47,624 nt of DNA from Saprospiraceae bacterium. GTDB lineage: Bacteria > Bacteroidota > Bacteroidia > Chitinophagales > Saprospiraceae. The DNA lies in the NCBI GenBank assembly GCA_013214355.1, contig JABSSL010000037.1, positions 1 through 47,624 of the forward strand, read 5' to 3'. Both the position numbers and the translations under genes were made by a program. The notes under the pieces were generated by a model. The model saw nothing but the letters and a program-made list of their open reading frames with translations, had not been told where the DNA came from and did not search any database. This document shows positions 33,295 to 42,518 of the stretch, piece by piece (within the stretch, counting starts at the first letter, position 1; each line of letters begins with the position of its first letter).

Positions 33295-33515
33295 CTTTCA
33301 CCTGTATTGTGGTGAAAGCTTAGCTAAAAAAGCTTGCTAAGCTGGTGGAGTAATCCACTCAAGCACGACGCATCAAACAGTGCTTTGCCGTGCCACCCAC
33401 AAAAGGGTGCACCTAATCTGTAGCCTGGATTCTGTTAAATGGCTCGAAACTTACTGCCCTGGAAATTAGTACCACTGCTTGGTAGCAGGAAGGTACAAAT
33501 TGATTGTGCAGTAAG
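33295..33515. repeat. cluster of six hairpins, structured RNA candidate
   Basis: In a 455-bp gap (33151-33605) six perfect inverted repeats follow each other: CTTTCACC/GGTGAAAG (33295-33318), AGCTTAGC/GCTAAGCT (33317-33343), GTGGA/TCCAC (33345-33358), AAGCAC/GTGCTT (33361-33385), CACCC/GGGTG (33394-33409) and a nested one, CTTACTGC/GCAGTAAG (33450-33457, 33508-33515), that encloses GTACC/GGTAC and CTGCT/AGCAG. No coding frame fits. The first two overlap by two bases, so they may be alternatives. It could be a small RNA on either strand or an mRNA leader of the DinB gene. No known family was recognised. Confidence 0.5.
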
Positions 33516-33605
33516 AAAAAATATCCTAAAGAAGTTGAAGATGGGAACCTTCGATTAGGCTTATTACTTTACAGGAGTATTACGAGATATTATAAAATTA
33601 AAGAA

Positions 33606-34052
33606 ATGGAAATTATCGAAGGTCTGCAACGGACCCAAGCTCAGACACTATCCTATTTTGAGCTTAGTGAGGAACAATTGGTCAAAACTTACGCACCAGG
33701 CAAGTGGACGGTTCGTCAACTGCTGCATCATATTACAGATGCAGACACGGTCCTTTATGATCGCATTCGCCGGACGATCTCAAACCCTGGCCAAGTGATT
33801 TGGGCTTTTGATCAAGATCTTTGGGCGGAGGGATTGGATTATATGCGTTTTCCCCTAGAAGTAAATAAAGCTATTTACAAAGCTACTAGAGCAGGAGTAA
33901 TCCATCTGGCTCAACAGCATTATTCCGGGGCAGGTGATAAGCATTTTATACACAGTGCTACTGGGAGCCGGACCCTAAAAGATGAATTTGACAAGGTAGT
34001 ATGGCATAATCAGCGGCACTTGGACCAGATTGCGCTGGCACTAGCGAGCTAG
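33606..34052 (+). CDS. DinB/YfiT-like metal-binding protein
   Basis: A 148-residue four-helix-bundle protein of the DinB superfamily. The start at 33606 is chosen because the domain begins there (MEIIEGLQRTQAQTLSYFE); the open frame to 33504 has no family sequence. Metal-ligand candidates are the His residues in QLLHHITDADTVLYDRIRR and in KVVWHNQRHLDQIALAL near the end, which is the classic three-His pattern. Members are thiol-dependent transferases or of unknown role. It is the only plus-strand gene in this region and ends near a strong terminator. Confidence 0.85.
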   Translation: MEIIEGLQRTQAQTLSYFELSEEQLVKTYAPGKWTVRQLLHHITDADTVLYDRIRRTISNPGQVIWAFDQDLWAEGLDYMRFPLEVNKAIYKATRAGVIHLAQQHYSGAGDKHFIHSATGSRTLKDEFDKVVWHNQRHLDQIALALAS

Positions 34053-34057
34053 GCAGG

Positions 34058-34092
34058 CACCTCACCCGGTGACTTACTCACTGGGTGAGGTG
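34058..34092. terminator. bidirectional terminator-like hairpin
   Basis: 15-bp stem CACCTCACCCGGTGA (34058-34072) with TCACTGGGTGAGGTG (34078-34092), one G.T pair and a 5-nt loop, extended outside by further pairing. It sits between the convergent DinB and PVC genes. Confidence 0.75.
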
Positions 34093-34100
34093 GCCTGTGC

Positions 34101-37100
34101 CTAGTTGGCTAAACGCTCTTTAATACCCTGTTTTAACCAATTTAAGCTATTATTAAGGATGGTTTGATAAGGGGCCAAACCATGTGCATCCTCGTCATGG
34201 CCTAAGGTATTGCCGACGATCTTTGCTTTTGGATGCCTCACGGTCCAGACGACGGGATATTCCTTGCCGGATTCTAAACCTCTTCCGACAGCTAGGACTT
34301 CCACTCCGGGGCCAGCGGGATCTTCTTCCCACCGATAGAGCTCATCTGTAATCCGGAATGTGGCTGGTACACCTTTCATAATCGGATGATTAGGCTTTGT
34401 AACCCGGACCTCAAATTCTTGTAGTTTTTCGTGTGAACGGGATCCTCCACTTACCAGGTCTCGGTTGTAAGCAGGCCAGTCCTTCCAATTGTACCAAACA
34501 CTAGGATGATAAATCATCATGGGCATACCTTGATTTACCCTGTCAAAAATCGCCTCCTTCGTAGAAGCTTCGAACGCCTTGTTGTTAGAGATTACCAGTA
34601 GATCGGCTTGATCTAGCAACTTCTCTAGTTGCGTCGAATTTTCTGTGTAGGAAAAAGTATTCGCTCCATTCTGGTGCATGACTTTACCATCAGCAACTCC
34701 AAAGAATTTTAAGAATTCGTGTGAACTCCCTCCTCCCATAGCTGCAATATGCAAGGCTGTAGGATTGGGAGATACATAGCTGCCCCTTGGACTTACTTTT
34801 AGTACCCCTTGCATCATTCTCCAGTGCCCTGGGAAGGTACAAATAAAGGGATAATCACCAGCTTTGTCGGGCACCTTGAGGCGAATCGTACCTTTTTCTC
34901 CTGGATTAAGCATTTTAGTTGCTCCTAATACATAGCGAGACTCCGGAACGTATTCCATTTCCGCAGCAGTAGGTGTCTCTAGAAATTTATCTACTAGTTT
35001 CCCGAAGGCATTTAAGCTGCCGGATTCGATAAGTACCAGATTATGCGGCATTTCATCTATATTCTCTAAGCTGATCTCAAGCTGCTCTCCAGCCATAGCA
35101 TGAAGCACCTTTTGATCATATGCCATTTCTTGGGAAACTGTCTTTAAGTTCAGCTGGCGATCCACGGCAATCTCACCAATACGACCAATGCCCATATCTA
35201 TGTACTGATTCCCACTTTCATTATGACAATAAACGGCGATTAGGTTTTTTCCGGGCTTAAAGAGTGCCGCTTTATCCTCATCGATCCCGATGTATTTGTA
35301 CTTTCTACCCCAACCGGTATTAGCGAAAAATAGGCTACCGTTGACATAGATTTCGTATTTCTCATCATGCAGGACCTTGAGTACAGGTTTCTTAAAACCT
35401 TCCTCTACTGTCACTTCCCTACGGAGCCAGATATCGCTGGTAGACCAAGTTGTTCTGATGTTATCATTTAAGTCTGCTGTACCAAAAACTGAGGTACCTT
35501 CCTCCCATGAGGAGGCATCAAAATCAGCGGCGTACCAATTAGCCCCAGGATCGGAGGTAGTGTAAGACCAGCTGGCCGGTTCTTCCTCAGCGGAAGGAAT
35601 GACCATAACAACATTTTCGGGATTTACTTTTTCGAGATTAGGCTCTCGAGTATAGATCTTGAGTGCGGCTGAAAGCCATTTGTCATTTTGATTGGCCGGA
35701 TCATCTTGGATTTCCTTTATTGCTGCGGCCATGGCCTCGGTCTCTGGTAATTCACTAGCTCGGAGGATTGCAGCAAGGCGTAGATGTAGGTTTTTATGTT
35801 GTAAAAGGTCTGAGGCTAAAAGCAAGGCAGTTCCATGAGTAGTCTCTGGAATCAGGGCCAAAGCTGTGCGGACCAAGCCTTCCGTTTTTGCAGTTAGAGC
35901 ATTCTTCAATACGTCTTCAGCCTCGGGTATCCCTTCTTCTATCACTCCTAAACCAGCTAGGGACCATAGGGCATGACTCGCAGCTGGTGAGTCTTTCAGG
36001 GCTAACTGACCTAGTTCAGGAATTAATTCCGTTACTTGGTTTTCCACGATTAGGCGTTGGGCGGTCGTCCTCCAGAACATGTTGGAGCTTGCTAAACCCT
36101 TTAGCAAACCTTTGCTATCTGTAGGGTCAAGGGATTTTATCTTGGTATCTGTCTTACCTTTGTATTTGATAATATATATCCGACCATGTTTCTTATCTCT
36201 TAGTGGATTCAGGTGAGCATTACCTTCCCCTTTGTCAGCATTCCAAATTTGGTTTTCCATACCTCGCTTATCTGGATTGTGCTGAATAACGGGATTATAC
36301 CAGTCCGCGACCCATAGATTTCCATCAGGTCCGGTTTCGCTATACACCGGAGCTGTCCAGGCATCTGTACTTGCAAAGATGTTTCCATCCTCTAGTTCTT
36401 TGTAACCAGCACCATCATCTGCAATTCTGGCGATGTGGACCAAGTGACCCGTAGGCTCATTCACATACATTTGATTGCGATATTCCTCAGGATAGTTGGT
36501 GGCTGTGTAGAAATTGGCCCCGGCTGCTGCCGTAAACCCTCCGCGTACATCTACCTGTTGAAGAGGGATTTTGGTCGCCGGAGAGATTTCATAATGACCC
36601 TGAATGAAGTCAGCATTAATCGCCCAGGAGGGGAGTGTGTTTAGGTAATCATAATGTCGAAGTGGAATACCTACATAACAACAGTGGTTGTTATTGGCTG
36701 TAGATCCAAATATCTCGAAGTCTTGAGTAATGCCCAATCCCCAGGTGTTATTATTGAACTGTCCAAGGGGTTCGAAGGATTGCCCATTCCTATCAAAACG
36801 GTACACCCCGCGGGTGAAGTTGACCAGCTCACCATTGAATTCATTTTCAAATCCCGAGTAGCCTACTGAACCCCAGATTTGATTGTCATATCCATACTTG
36901 AGATTGGCTGGCCCCGCATGGGTATCCCAGGTCCCAAAGCCATCAAACAAAACAGTTCGTTTATCCATCTTATCATCGCCATCTGTATCTTCCAAAAAGA
37001 CAATTTCAGGGGCTTGTGCGACCAGTGCTCCTCCTTTAACAATTACAATCCCTGTGCTAAGGCTTTGCTCTGTGGCAAAATCTGTAAAAGAATCAGCTTT

Positions 37101-37445
37101 CCCATCGCCATCTGTATCTTCGCAGATGGTGATCCTGTCCCCTCCAACATCATTCGCCAAATTATGTGGATAATCCTGAGATTGTACTACCCATAGCCGT
37201 CCCTTTTCATCCCAAGTGAAGGCAATGGGATTGATGATGTTCGGCTCTGCTGCGAAAAGGTTAGCACTAAATCCATTCGGTAGCTGGATGTGTTGCTGTG
37301 ACTCCTCTGGACTTAAGGGATTCTGTACCCTAGGCTCTTCCCCAAAGTAGGTCAACTCAGGGAGGGGGGCTTTTTCGGTGCTACAGGACGTTATAAGAAG
37401 TGCTATCGCAAAGCCCATGGCTTGGCGGATCGGAAGGTTTTTCAT
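34101..37445 (-). CDS. giant lipoprotein: PVC beta-propeller, HEAT, cupredoxin and ThuA domains
   Basis: A 1,114-residue exported protein with a lipobox (LLITSC, residues about 16-21). Order: PVC-type membrane-bound dehydrogenase propeller (about 50-420; IAFTWDEKGRLWVVQSQDYPHN, Ca-like DTDGDGKAD loops), HEAT-like helices (about 440-600), a galactose-binding-like sandwich (about 620-760), a cupredoxin (about 766-887) with copper ligands His in MPHN, Cys and His in CTFPGHW and Met just after, and a ThuA domain (about 896-1108) with HIAAMGGGSSHEF and GNTLGHDEDA. The usual C-terminal CxxCH heme motif is missing, and the cupredoxin seems to replace it. It follows the Tm-1-like/PEP-hydrolase-like genes and probably acts in sugar oxidation outside the cell. 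Confidence 0.88.
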   Translation of the reverse strand: MKNLPIRQAMGFAIALLITSCSTEKAPLPELTYFGEEPRVQNPLSPEESQQHIQLPNGFSANLFAAEPNIINPIAFTWDEKGRLWVVQSQDYPHNLANDVGGDRITICEDTDGDGKADSFTDFATEQSLSTGIVIVKGGALVAQAPEIVFLEDTDGDDKMDKRTVLFDGFGTWDTHAGPANLKYGYDNQIWGSVGYSGFENEFNGELVNFTRGVYRFDRNGQSFEPLGQFNNNTWGLGITQDFEIFGSTANNNHCCYVGIPLRHYDYLNTLPSWAINADFIQGHYEISPATKIPLQQVDVRGGFTAAAGANFYTATNYPEEYRNQMYVNEPTGHLVHIARIADDGAGYKELEDGNIFASTDAWTAPVYSETGPDGNLWVADWYNPVIQHNPDKRGMENQIWNADKGEGNAHLNPLRDKKHGRIYIIKYKGKTDTKIKSLDPTDSKGLLKGLASSNMFWRTTAQRLIVENQVTELIPELGQLALKDSPAASHALWSLAGLGVIEEGIPEAEDVLKNALTAKTEGLVRTALALIPETTHGTALLLASDLLQHKNLHLRLAAILRASELPETEAMAAAIKEIQDDPANQNDKWLSAALKIYTREPNLEKVNPENVVMVIPSAEEEPASWSYTTSDPGANWYAADFDASSWEEGTSVFGTADLNDNIRTTWSTSDIWLRREVTVEEGFKKPVLKVLHDEKYEIYVNGSLFFANTGWGRKYKYIGIDEDKAALFKPGKNLIAVYCHNESGNQYIDMGIGRIGEIAVDRQLNLKTVSQEMAYDQKVLHAMAGEQLEISLENIDEMPHNLVLIESGSLNAFGKLVDKFLETPTAAEMEYVPESRYVLGATKMLNPGEKGTIRLKVPDKAGDYPFICTFPGHWRMMQGVLKVSPRGSYVSPNPTALHIAAMGGGSSHEFLKFFGVADGKVMHQNGANTFSYTENSTQLEKLLDQADLLVISNNKAFEASTKEAIFDRVNQGMPMMIYHPSVWYNWKDWPAYNRDLVSGGSRSHEKLQEFEVRVTKPNHPIMKGVPATFRITDELYRWEEDPAGPGVEVLAVGRGLESGKEYPVVWTVRHPKAKIVGNTLGHDEDAHGLAPYQTILNNSLNWLKQGIKERLAN

Positions 37446-37533
37446 GATCTACTTGTTTTTAGGTGTATTGCATCTGGCCGATCTCTTGTGCACAAATAAG
37501 GTCAGCCTGTTCTGGTTATTGGGGGACGACTTA

Positions 37534-38394
37534 TTATTTCAGTGTCAAGGCTTTAAAGGCTCTAGTTAGATCAGTTAGGGACTGTTCTACCCCCATTCTT
37601 TCGATAGATGATGCTCCAACAAACCCTTGTGCTTCGGTTTGGTCAAGTACGATTCTAACATCTTCAGGGGTATTGATCGGGCCACCATGTGTTAGAAAGA
37701 AGGTGTCTGGGTTAGCGACTTTTACCGCATCAATGATGGCCTGAGTTCGTTCAATGGCGTCGTCCATGGTGCAAGTAGCATCTACGACTCCAATAGACCC
37801 ACCGATTGTGGTTCCCACGTGAGCAATGACGGCGTCTGCGCCTGCGTCCGCCATCTGGACTGCTTCTTCAGGGGTCGCCACGTAAACGATAGAAAATAAG
37901 TCCATTTTGGTGGCAAGGCCAACCATCTCTACTTCCTTTTGGAAGCTCATACCGGTTTCTTCTAGGATATTCCTGAATTTCCCATCCACTATAGAATGAG
38001 TTGGGAAATTATTGACACCTGAGAATCCCATGTCTTTTACCTGCAAAAGAAAATGCCACATCCTTCTACGGGGATCGCTACCGTGCACTCCGCAGATTAC
38101 TGGAATTTCTTCCACCACAGGGAGCACCTCAAATTCGCCTATTTCCATCGCAACAGCATTGGCATCCCCGTAGGCCATTAGACCAGCAGTAGAGCCATGT
38201 CCTGACATCCGAAAGCGGCCTGAATTGTAAATGATGATCAGATCGGCCCCTCCTTTCTCAATGAATTTGGCACTGATCCCAGTACCAGCACCAGCAGCAA
38301 TAATCGCCTGATTTTTGTCAAGAGTAGCTTGTAGTCTGTCCCTCACTTCTTGCTTTGTATAAGGGTTTCCTTTCCCCGTCCAAGGATTTGGCAT
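37534..38394 (-). CDS. phosphoenolpyruvate hydrolase-like TIM-barrel protein
   Basis: A 286-residue TIM-barrel enzyme of the PEP-hydrolase-like family. Visible blocks are AAGAGTGISAKFIEKGGADLIIIY (beta1), NSGRFRMSGHGSTAGLMAYGDAN, VICGVHGSDPRRRMW and FFLTHGGPINTPEDV near the end. It starts 65 bp after the stop of the Tm-1-like gene upstream. Family members from bacteria and fungi have unproven reactions, perhaps on oxoacids. The tomato Tm-1 protein carries a homologous domain at its C-terminus. Confidence 0.85.
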   Translation of the reverse strand: MPNPWTGKGNPYTKQEVRDRLQATLDKNQAIIAAGAGTGISAKFIEKGGADLIIIYNSGRFRMSGHGSTAGLMAYGDANAVAMEIGEFEVLPVVEEIPVICGVHGSDPRRRMWHFLLQVKDMGFSGVNNFPTHSIVDGKFRNILEETGMSFQKEVEMVGLATKMDLFSIVYVATPEEAVQMADAGADAVIAHVGTTIGGSIGVVDATCTMDDAIERTQAIIDAVKVANPDTFFLTHGGPINTPEDVRIVLDQTEAQGFVGASSIERMGVEQSLTDLTRAFKALTLK

Positions 38395-38459
38395 AATGGT
38401 AATTTTTCAGTTTGTATCAATCAAATATTGTGTAATGAGAGACTCCAGTTTTGGTATCT

Positions 38460-39716
38460 CTAAGCTTTTGGAGTTAGGGGTTCTGACAACATCTTTAAGA
38501 GTAGATTTACAGCCATTTCAGCGAATGCTGGGTCGTTGATATCCACATCGAGTTCTACGACTGGGATATCGGATCTAAGTTCTGTTTTAATGGTATTGAA
38601 TAAGATTTGGTCAGTATCTGGAGCGTGAAATACCCCGCCTTCACTGCTCACGATGGAGATGCCTTTCAAGGGCAGTAAAAGAGCCACCTGGTCTTTCGCT
38701 GCATTTAGTTTATGTGCCAGCGAAGTTCCCAAGGTGCGATTCTCTTCCTCATTGGTGCGCATGAGTGTGACATCGGGTGCCCAACTGTAGAGTTGTCGGG
38801 CTTGGAATCGACTAGGAACGGTATCAAGATGACCATAGTTGACCATGTCCAAACAACCAGGCGCAACAACTTGAGGGATGCCCATACTAGCCGCAGCAGT
38901 CAGTCGATCAGGGCCAGCACTACAAATTCCTTCGCAAAGATCATCTGCTAATTCAGTCGTAGTGAGGTCTAGGACTCCATCAAAAAAACCTTCATGGATC
39001 AAGCTTTCCATTGCTTTACCACCGCTTCCCACGGCGTGGAAGGCCAATACTTCGTAACCTTGCTCTTTTAGAAGTCTGGTACATTCCTGCACACAAGCAG
39101 TTGTGTTTCCAAACATACTTATGGCAATCGTTCCCTTAGCTGTTTGACTTTCCACCTGGGGTGCATTCACCATGCCGACCAAGGCTGCGGCGGACTGTGC
39201 AATCAGGATACTACTGATCTTATTTAGACCAGCAACATCTACGATAGAGGGTACAAGTACAATGTCTTTGGTACCAACTTGCCGGGACAGATCTTTAGTA
39301 GCAACGGTACTAAGGCAAACTTTGGGCATGCCAATGGGAATAGCCTGCATGGCAGAAAGCGCAATGTAGGTTCCGCCACCGCCGCCCATCCCAATGGCTG
39401 CATCTATTTTCTGTTCGGCAATTAGCTCTGAGATGATTTGAAAAGCTCCTTGGCCCATCTTTTCAACGACGAGCCCTCGATCATTTTTGGATCTGAGTTC
39501 AGATAGAGAGATTCCGGCTTGCAAAGCGGTCTCCGCTGCAGTAATATCAATGGAGAATGCGGCATTGGTTTCGAATACGCCTGTATTCAGTGAAAGGATG
39601 TTAACGCCCATTTTTGCTAGACAGGAATGGAGATAGTTGAAGTCCTCCGTTTTGCTATCAAAGCACCCTAGCATAAGTACGGTTTTCGCCGTATGCTTGT
39701 TCTGTTGGTTTTCCAT
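38460..39716 (-). CDS. Tm-1-like ATP-binding domain protein (UPF0261)
   Basis: A 418-residue UPF0261 protein homologous to the N-terminal part of tomato Tm-1, which blocks tobamovirus replication. Visible are KTVLMLGCFDSKTEDFNYL at the start, the glycine-rich AAIGMGGGGGTYIALSAM, KVCLSTVATKDLSRQVGTKDI, LAFHAVGSGGKAMESLI and VAPGCLDMVNYG. The bacterial function is unknown, presumably enzymatic. With the PEP-hydrolase-like gene directly downstream the two form the split version of plant Tm-1, so they probably act as one complex or consecutive enzymes. Confidence 0.88.
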   Translation of the reverse strand: MENQQNKHTAKTVLMLGCFDSKTEDFNYLHSCLAKMGVNILSLNTGVFETNAAFSIDITAAETALQAGISLSELRSKNDRGLVVEKMGQGAFQIISELIAEQKIDAAIGMGGGGGTYIALSAMQAIPIGMPKVCLSTVATKDLSRQVGTKDIVLVPSIVDVAGLNKISSILIAQSAAALVGMVNAPQVESQTAKGTIAISMFGNTTACVQECTRLLKEQGYEVLAFHAVGSGGKAMESLIHEGFFDGVLDLTTTELADDLCEGICSAGPDRLTAAASMGIPQVVAPGCLDMVNYGHLDTVPSRFQARQLYSWAPDVTLMRTNEEENRTLGTSLAHKLNAAKDQVALLLPLKGISIVSSEGGVFHAPDTDQILFNTIKTELRSDIPVVELDVDINDPAFAEMAVNLLLKMLSEPLTPKA

Positions 39717-39874
39717 CGTTGCTTTTATAAATCCACGCGCTAGTGCCCTATAATTTAGGGTTTGACCTGAATTCAGTTCTCACAGTTAAATTAAGCAAAA
39801 CTGTTTAGCTAAAGCCATAAAAGCCTAGAAATTCGATGGGATGACACTACAGAAATGTACAAATGAGCAAAAGT

Positions 39875-42313
39875 CTACTTGAGGATCCTCATTTCTATCC
39901 GTTGATTTTTCCTTCTTCCCTCGAGCGTATCATTAGAGGCTAGCGGCTTGATTTTTCCGTAACCTTTAAAGCTCACTCGATGCTCTTGGATACCATGGCC
40001 AGTCAGATAATCAGCCACAGCTTGAGCTCTTTGTTTAGAAAGTTGCATGGATTGAGAATGGCTCAACCAGCCATTGGTATGGCCACCGATCTCTACTTTG
40101 ACCTTTGCGTTTTCTTGCAGGAAGAGCACCACTCGCTCCAGTTCAGTGTAAGCCTTTGACTTGAATTGAGCAGTATTGGGGTTGAATTGAATTTGATACA
40201 GCGTTATGGTCTGACCTACGGTAGCTGGGACCAACAGGAGATCTTGCTGCACTTCTCTATAGACTGGTGCACGACTAGGTCCTGGCTGATTGTCATAGGA
40301 AGCCGGGATATCACCCATTCGCTCCGTCTGTCTCTCCTCTTCTTTGATCTGTTGCAAGATCCGTCGTTGCAGTGCTGTTTCTATTTCTTCTGCTCGTTTC
40401 TTCTTAGCAAAGTAGGTCGCCTCAGTCTTCAGGGCTTCTTTGACATCTCCCTCCATATTTCTTCGGAGCCCATTTTCCATCTCCGGCTTCAATGCCGTTT
40501 TCACCTCTAGCTCTAATTGCCTTTCCCAATCGGCCTTCTCCTTTAGTGTTGGGCTGGGGAGGCCCTTGGGAGTGATATCTTTTCCAGTTAGATTATTTCG
40601 CAAATGCTTTTCCCAATCCTGGTTTTCTTCGCCTAGATACTTTTTCGTGGGTAGATCTACTTCAGCCTCTACCTCATTCCGAACTTCGGCTTCCCATTTT
40701 TGCTTTAATTCATCTTGAACCTTGGGTTTGAGTGAAGACTTTAGATCAAGCGCAATGGAATCTTTAACACGCTTAAATTTTTCGTCGGCTTTGGAATTGC
40801 GATATTTACTTTGTTGCTGATTAGCCTTAGTGCTTTTGGTGTTATAGTGAGCTCGATAGCGCTTTTTCATTTCTTCTAGCTCTTTATCTAACTGCTTATC
40901 TTGTGGGCTAGCCTTGAGCGGAATGGTGTCAGGTAATCCACTTAACTGAGCTGTATACTTACTTTTGATGGCCATGAGCGAAGGACTATTTTGAGGAATA
41001 ATACCCTGCTCATAGTTTGGATTATCTTTAAGCCTAGTTTGTAGTTTTCTCCTTTCTTCCTCAATTTCATCCAGATCTTCATTTAGTTGATCCCATTGTA
41101 GGCTTAGCGCATTGATTTCATCTTCTCTTTGATAGTAATTGAGACTGAAGTTACTGGACCCTAGTATATTTCTACTGTCAAAATCTATAGCAGCAGATTG
41201 TTGCTCTTCTCCGTATGCTAAAGAAGGACTCATCGGATAGTATCCTTCGATTTGGGCGTGCAGATTTACCTCTTCTCCATATGGGACAACTAGCTGAAAG
41301 CTTTGGCTTCTTTTCTCCAACGGACTGCTAGCTTGGGGGAAATTAAGATTAATGACCTCTTGCGGGCCGTCCAAGACCTGCGAGAAGTCATCGCCTAGCT
41401 TAACCAATCTACCGTGGACTAGTACTACTGGCTCGGGACGGAGCTCCTCCGCTAGCTGAACACTATAGATGTCTCCTTTAGCATCACCATTTTGGGCAGC
41501 AATGAATGCTATTTCGCCGGCCGCAGCTAGCGAAATAAATTGATTATCACTCTTGTCATTTATACCTTCACCTAAGTTCTGTGGGGTAGACCAGTTTTCC
41601 CAGCTTTCGTCCAAGCGTTTGCTCATAAATAGGTCCATTCCACCCAATCCTTTATGGCCATTGGATGAGAAGTATAGTGTTTTACCGTCCAGGGCAAGAA
41701 AAACGTAGCCTTCCTCACCTCTACTATTTAGGACATTACCCATATGCTTTGGCTTAGACCAGGAACCATCTTGCTTCTTAATGCTAACATATAGGTCACG
41801 CTTTCCCAATGCATCCCTACGTGTCATGGAGATGACCATGATGTTTCCCCAACTATTTAAGTGGAAATCTATATTACTTTGATTAGCCGCTAGACTGTCA
41901 ATCTTTACTCTTTTGGGGTAGGACCAGATCCGCCCCTGTCTTTCGCTCAGCGCCAGTTGCGATTTACCTTGCTTGTAGGTGTTGATCAAATACAACTGAT
42001 AACCATTCGGTACGATACCTACCACTCTATTAGCATAGCGGTTATTCAGCGGAGCTCCCGCATTGACGGCTCGACTCCAACTGCCGTCTGGGAGTCGCTG
42101 ACTCAACCAAATATCAGCTTCATCTTCTCGGCCGTTATTTTTTGGATCGCCGGTTCTAACAAAATATAAACTCTTCCCGTCAGGACTAATCAAAGGAGCA
42201 GTTTCCTCATAAGCTGTATTAATGAAAGGGCCTACAGAAAGAGGAGCTGTCTGCGCAAAGCTGCAAATGGCAAAAGCAGAAGAAAGAAAGGAGATAAAGA
42301 TGTACCTTTTCAT
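39875..42313 (-). CDS. exported PD40 repeat and OmpA domain protein
   Basis: An 812-residue envelope protein. Signal peptide at 1-20 (MKRYIFISFLSSAFAICSFA). PD40/WD40-like propeller repeats at about 35-290 (ISPDGKSLYFVRTGD, LALDGKTLYFSSNGHKGLGGMDLF). A long charged, coiled-coil-prone central part (about 395-660; ELEEMKKRYRAHYNT, several KPEMENGLRRNME-like repeats). A C-terminal OmpA peptidoglycan-binding domain (about 695-812) with VKVEIGGHTNGWLSH and RAQAVADYLTGHGI. It probably links the outer membrane or a surface apparatus to the cell wall, as in gliding or secretion-associated PD40-OmpA proteins. Confidence 0.9.
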   Translation of the reverse strand: MKRYIFISFLSSAFAICSFAQTAPLSVGPFINTAYEETAPLISPDGKSLYFVRTGDPKNNGREDEADIWLSQRLPDGSWSRAVNAGAPLNNRYANRVVGIVPNGYQLYLINTYKQGKSQLALSERQGRIWSYPKRVKIDSLAANQSNIDFHLNSWGNIMVISMTRRDALGKRDLYVSIKKQDGSWSKPKHMGNVLNSRGEEGYVFLALDGKTLYFSSNGHKGLGGMDLFMSKRLDESWENWSTPQNLGEGINDKSDNQFISLAAAGEIAFIAAQNGDAKGDIYSVQLAEELRPEPVVLVHGRLVKLGDDFSQVLDGPQEVINLNFPQASSPLEKRSQSFQLVVPYGEEVNLHAQIEGYYPMSPSLAYGEEQQSAAIDFDSRNILGSSNFSLNYYQREDEINALSLQWDQLNEDLDEIEEERRKLQTRLKDNPNYEQGIIPQNSPSLMAIKSKYTAQLSGLPDTIPLKASPQDKQLDKELEEMKKRYRAHYNTKSTKANQQQSKYRNSKADEKFKRVKDSIALDLKSSLKPKVQDELKQKWEAEVRNEVEAEVDLPTKKYLGEENQDWEKHLRNNLTGKDITPKGLPSPTLKEKADWERQLELEVKTALKPEMENGLRRNMEGDVKEALKTEATYFAKKKRAEEIETALQRRILQQIKEEERQTERMGDIPASYDNQPGPSRAPVYREVQQDLLLVPATVGQTITLYQIQFNPNTAQFKSKAYTELERVVLFLQENAKVKVEIGGHTNGWLSHSQSMQLSKQRAQAVADYLTGHGIQEHRVSFKGYGKIKPLASNDTLEGRRKNQRIEMRILK

Positions 42314-42400
42314 AATCAGAAGATTTAAAGGGTAGAGGCTCTGTTGAGACGCAGAAAGCTCAAAAAGGATACATTTCTAGGGATACACTAGTTGTGTAGG

Positions 42401-42417
42401 ATAGCTAAATTAGCTAT
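42401..42417. promoter_or_regulatory. 17-nt perfect palindrome, possible operator
   Basis: ATAGCTAA, A, TTAGCTAT: two 8-bp perfect arms around one central base, 88 bp upstream of the OmpA gene (minus strand). A nearby ACAC/GTGT repeat (about 42385-42397) lies beside it. Operator or promoter element; no T-run, so not a terminator. Confidence 0.4.
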
Positions 42418-42470
42418 TGCTTAACAATTATGGAAGAGGAAGGCCTCCTTTCCTGGCGGGAATTTACCCC

Positions 42471-42504
42471 GTGATCCACTTAGATTCATCTCCAAGTGGA
42501 TCAC
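42471..42504. terminator. terminator-like hairpin after the reductase gene
   Basis: Perfect 11-bp arms GTGATCCACTT (42471-42481) and AAGTGGATCAC (42494-42504), 12-nt loop, 15 bp beyond the stop of the minus-strand reductase gene. No U-run follows, so efficiency is uncertain. Confidence 0.6.
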
Positions 42505-42518
42505 AAGGGAACTACAAT

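Noticed and set aside
33418-33445. Minus-strand sequence resembling the 3' end of RNase P RNA (ACAGAATCC and GGCTACAG)
   Set aside because: The matching 5' part (GAGGAAAGTC-type) would have to lie in the DinB coding region and is not there. A short similarity only, kept as part of the hairpin cluster.
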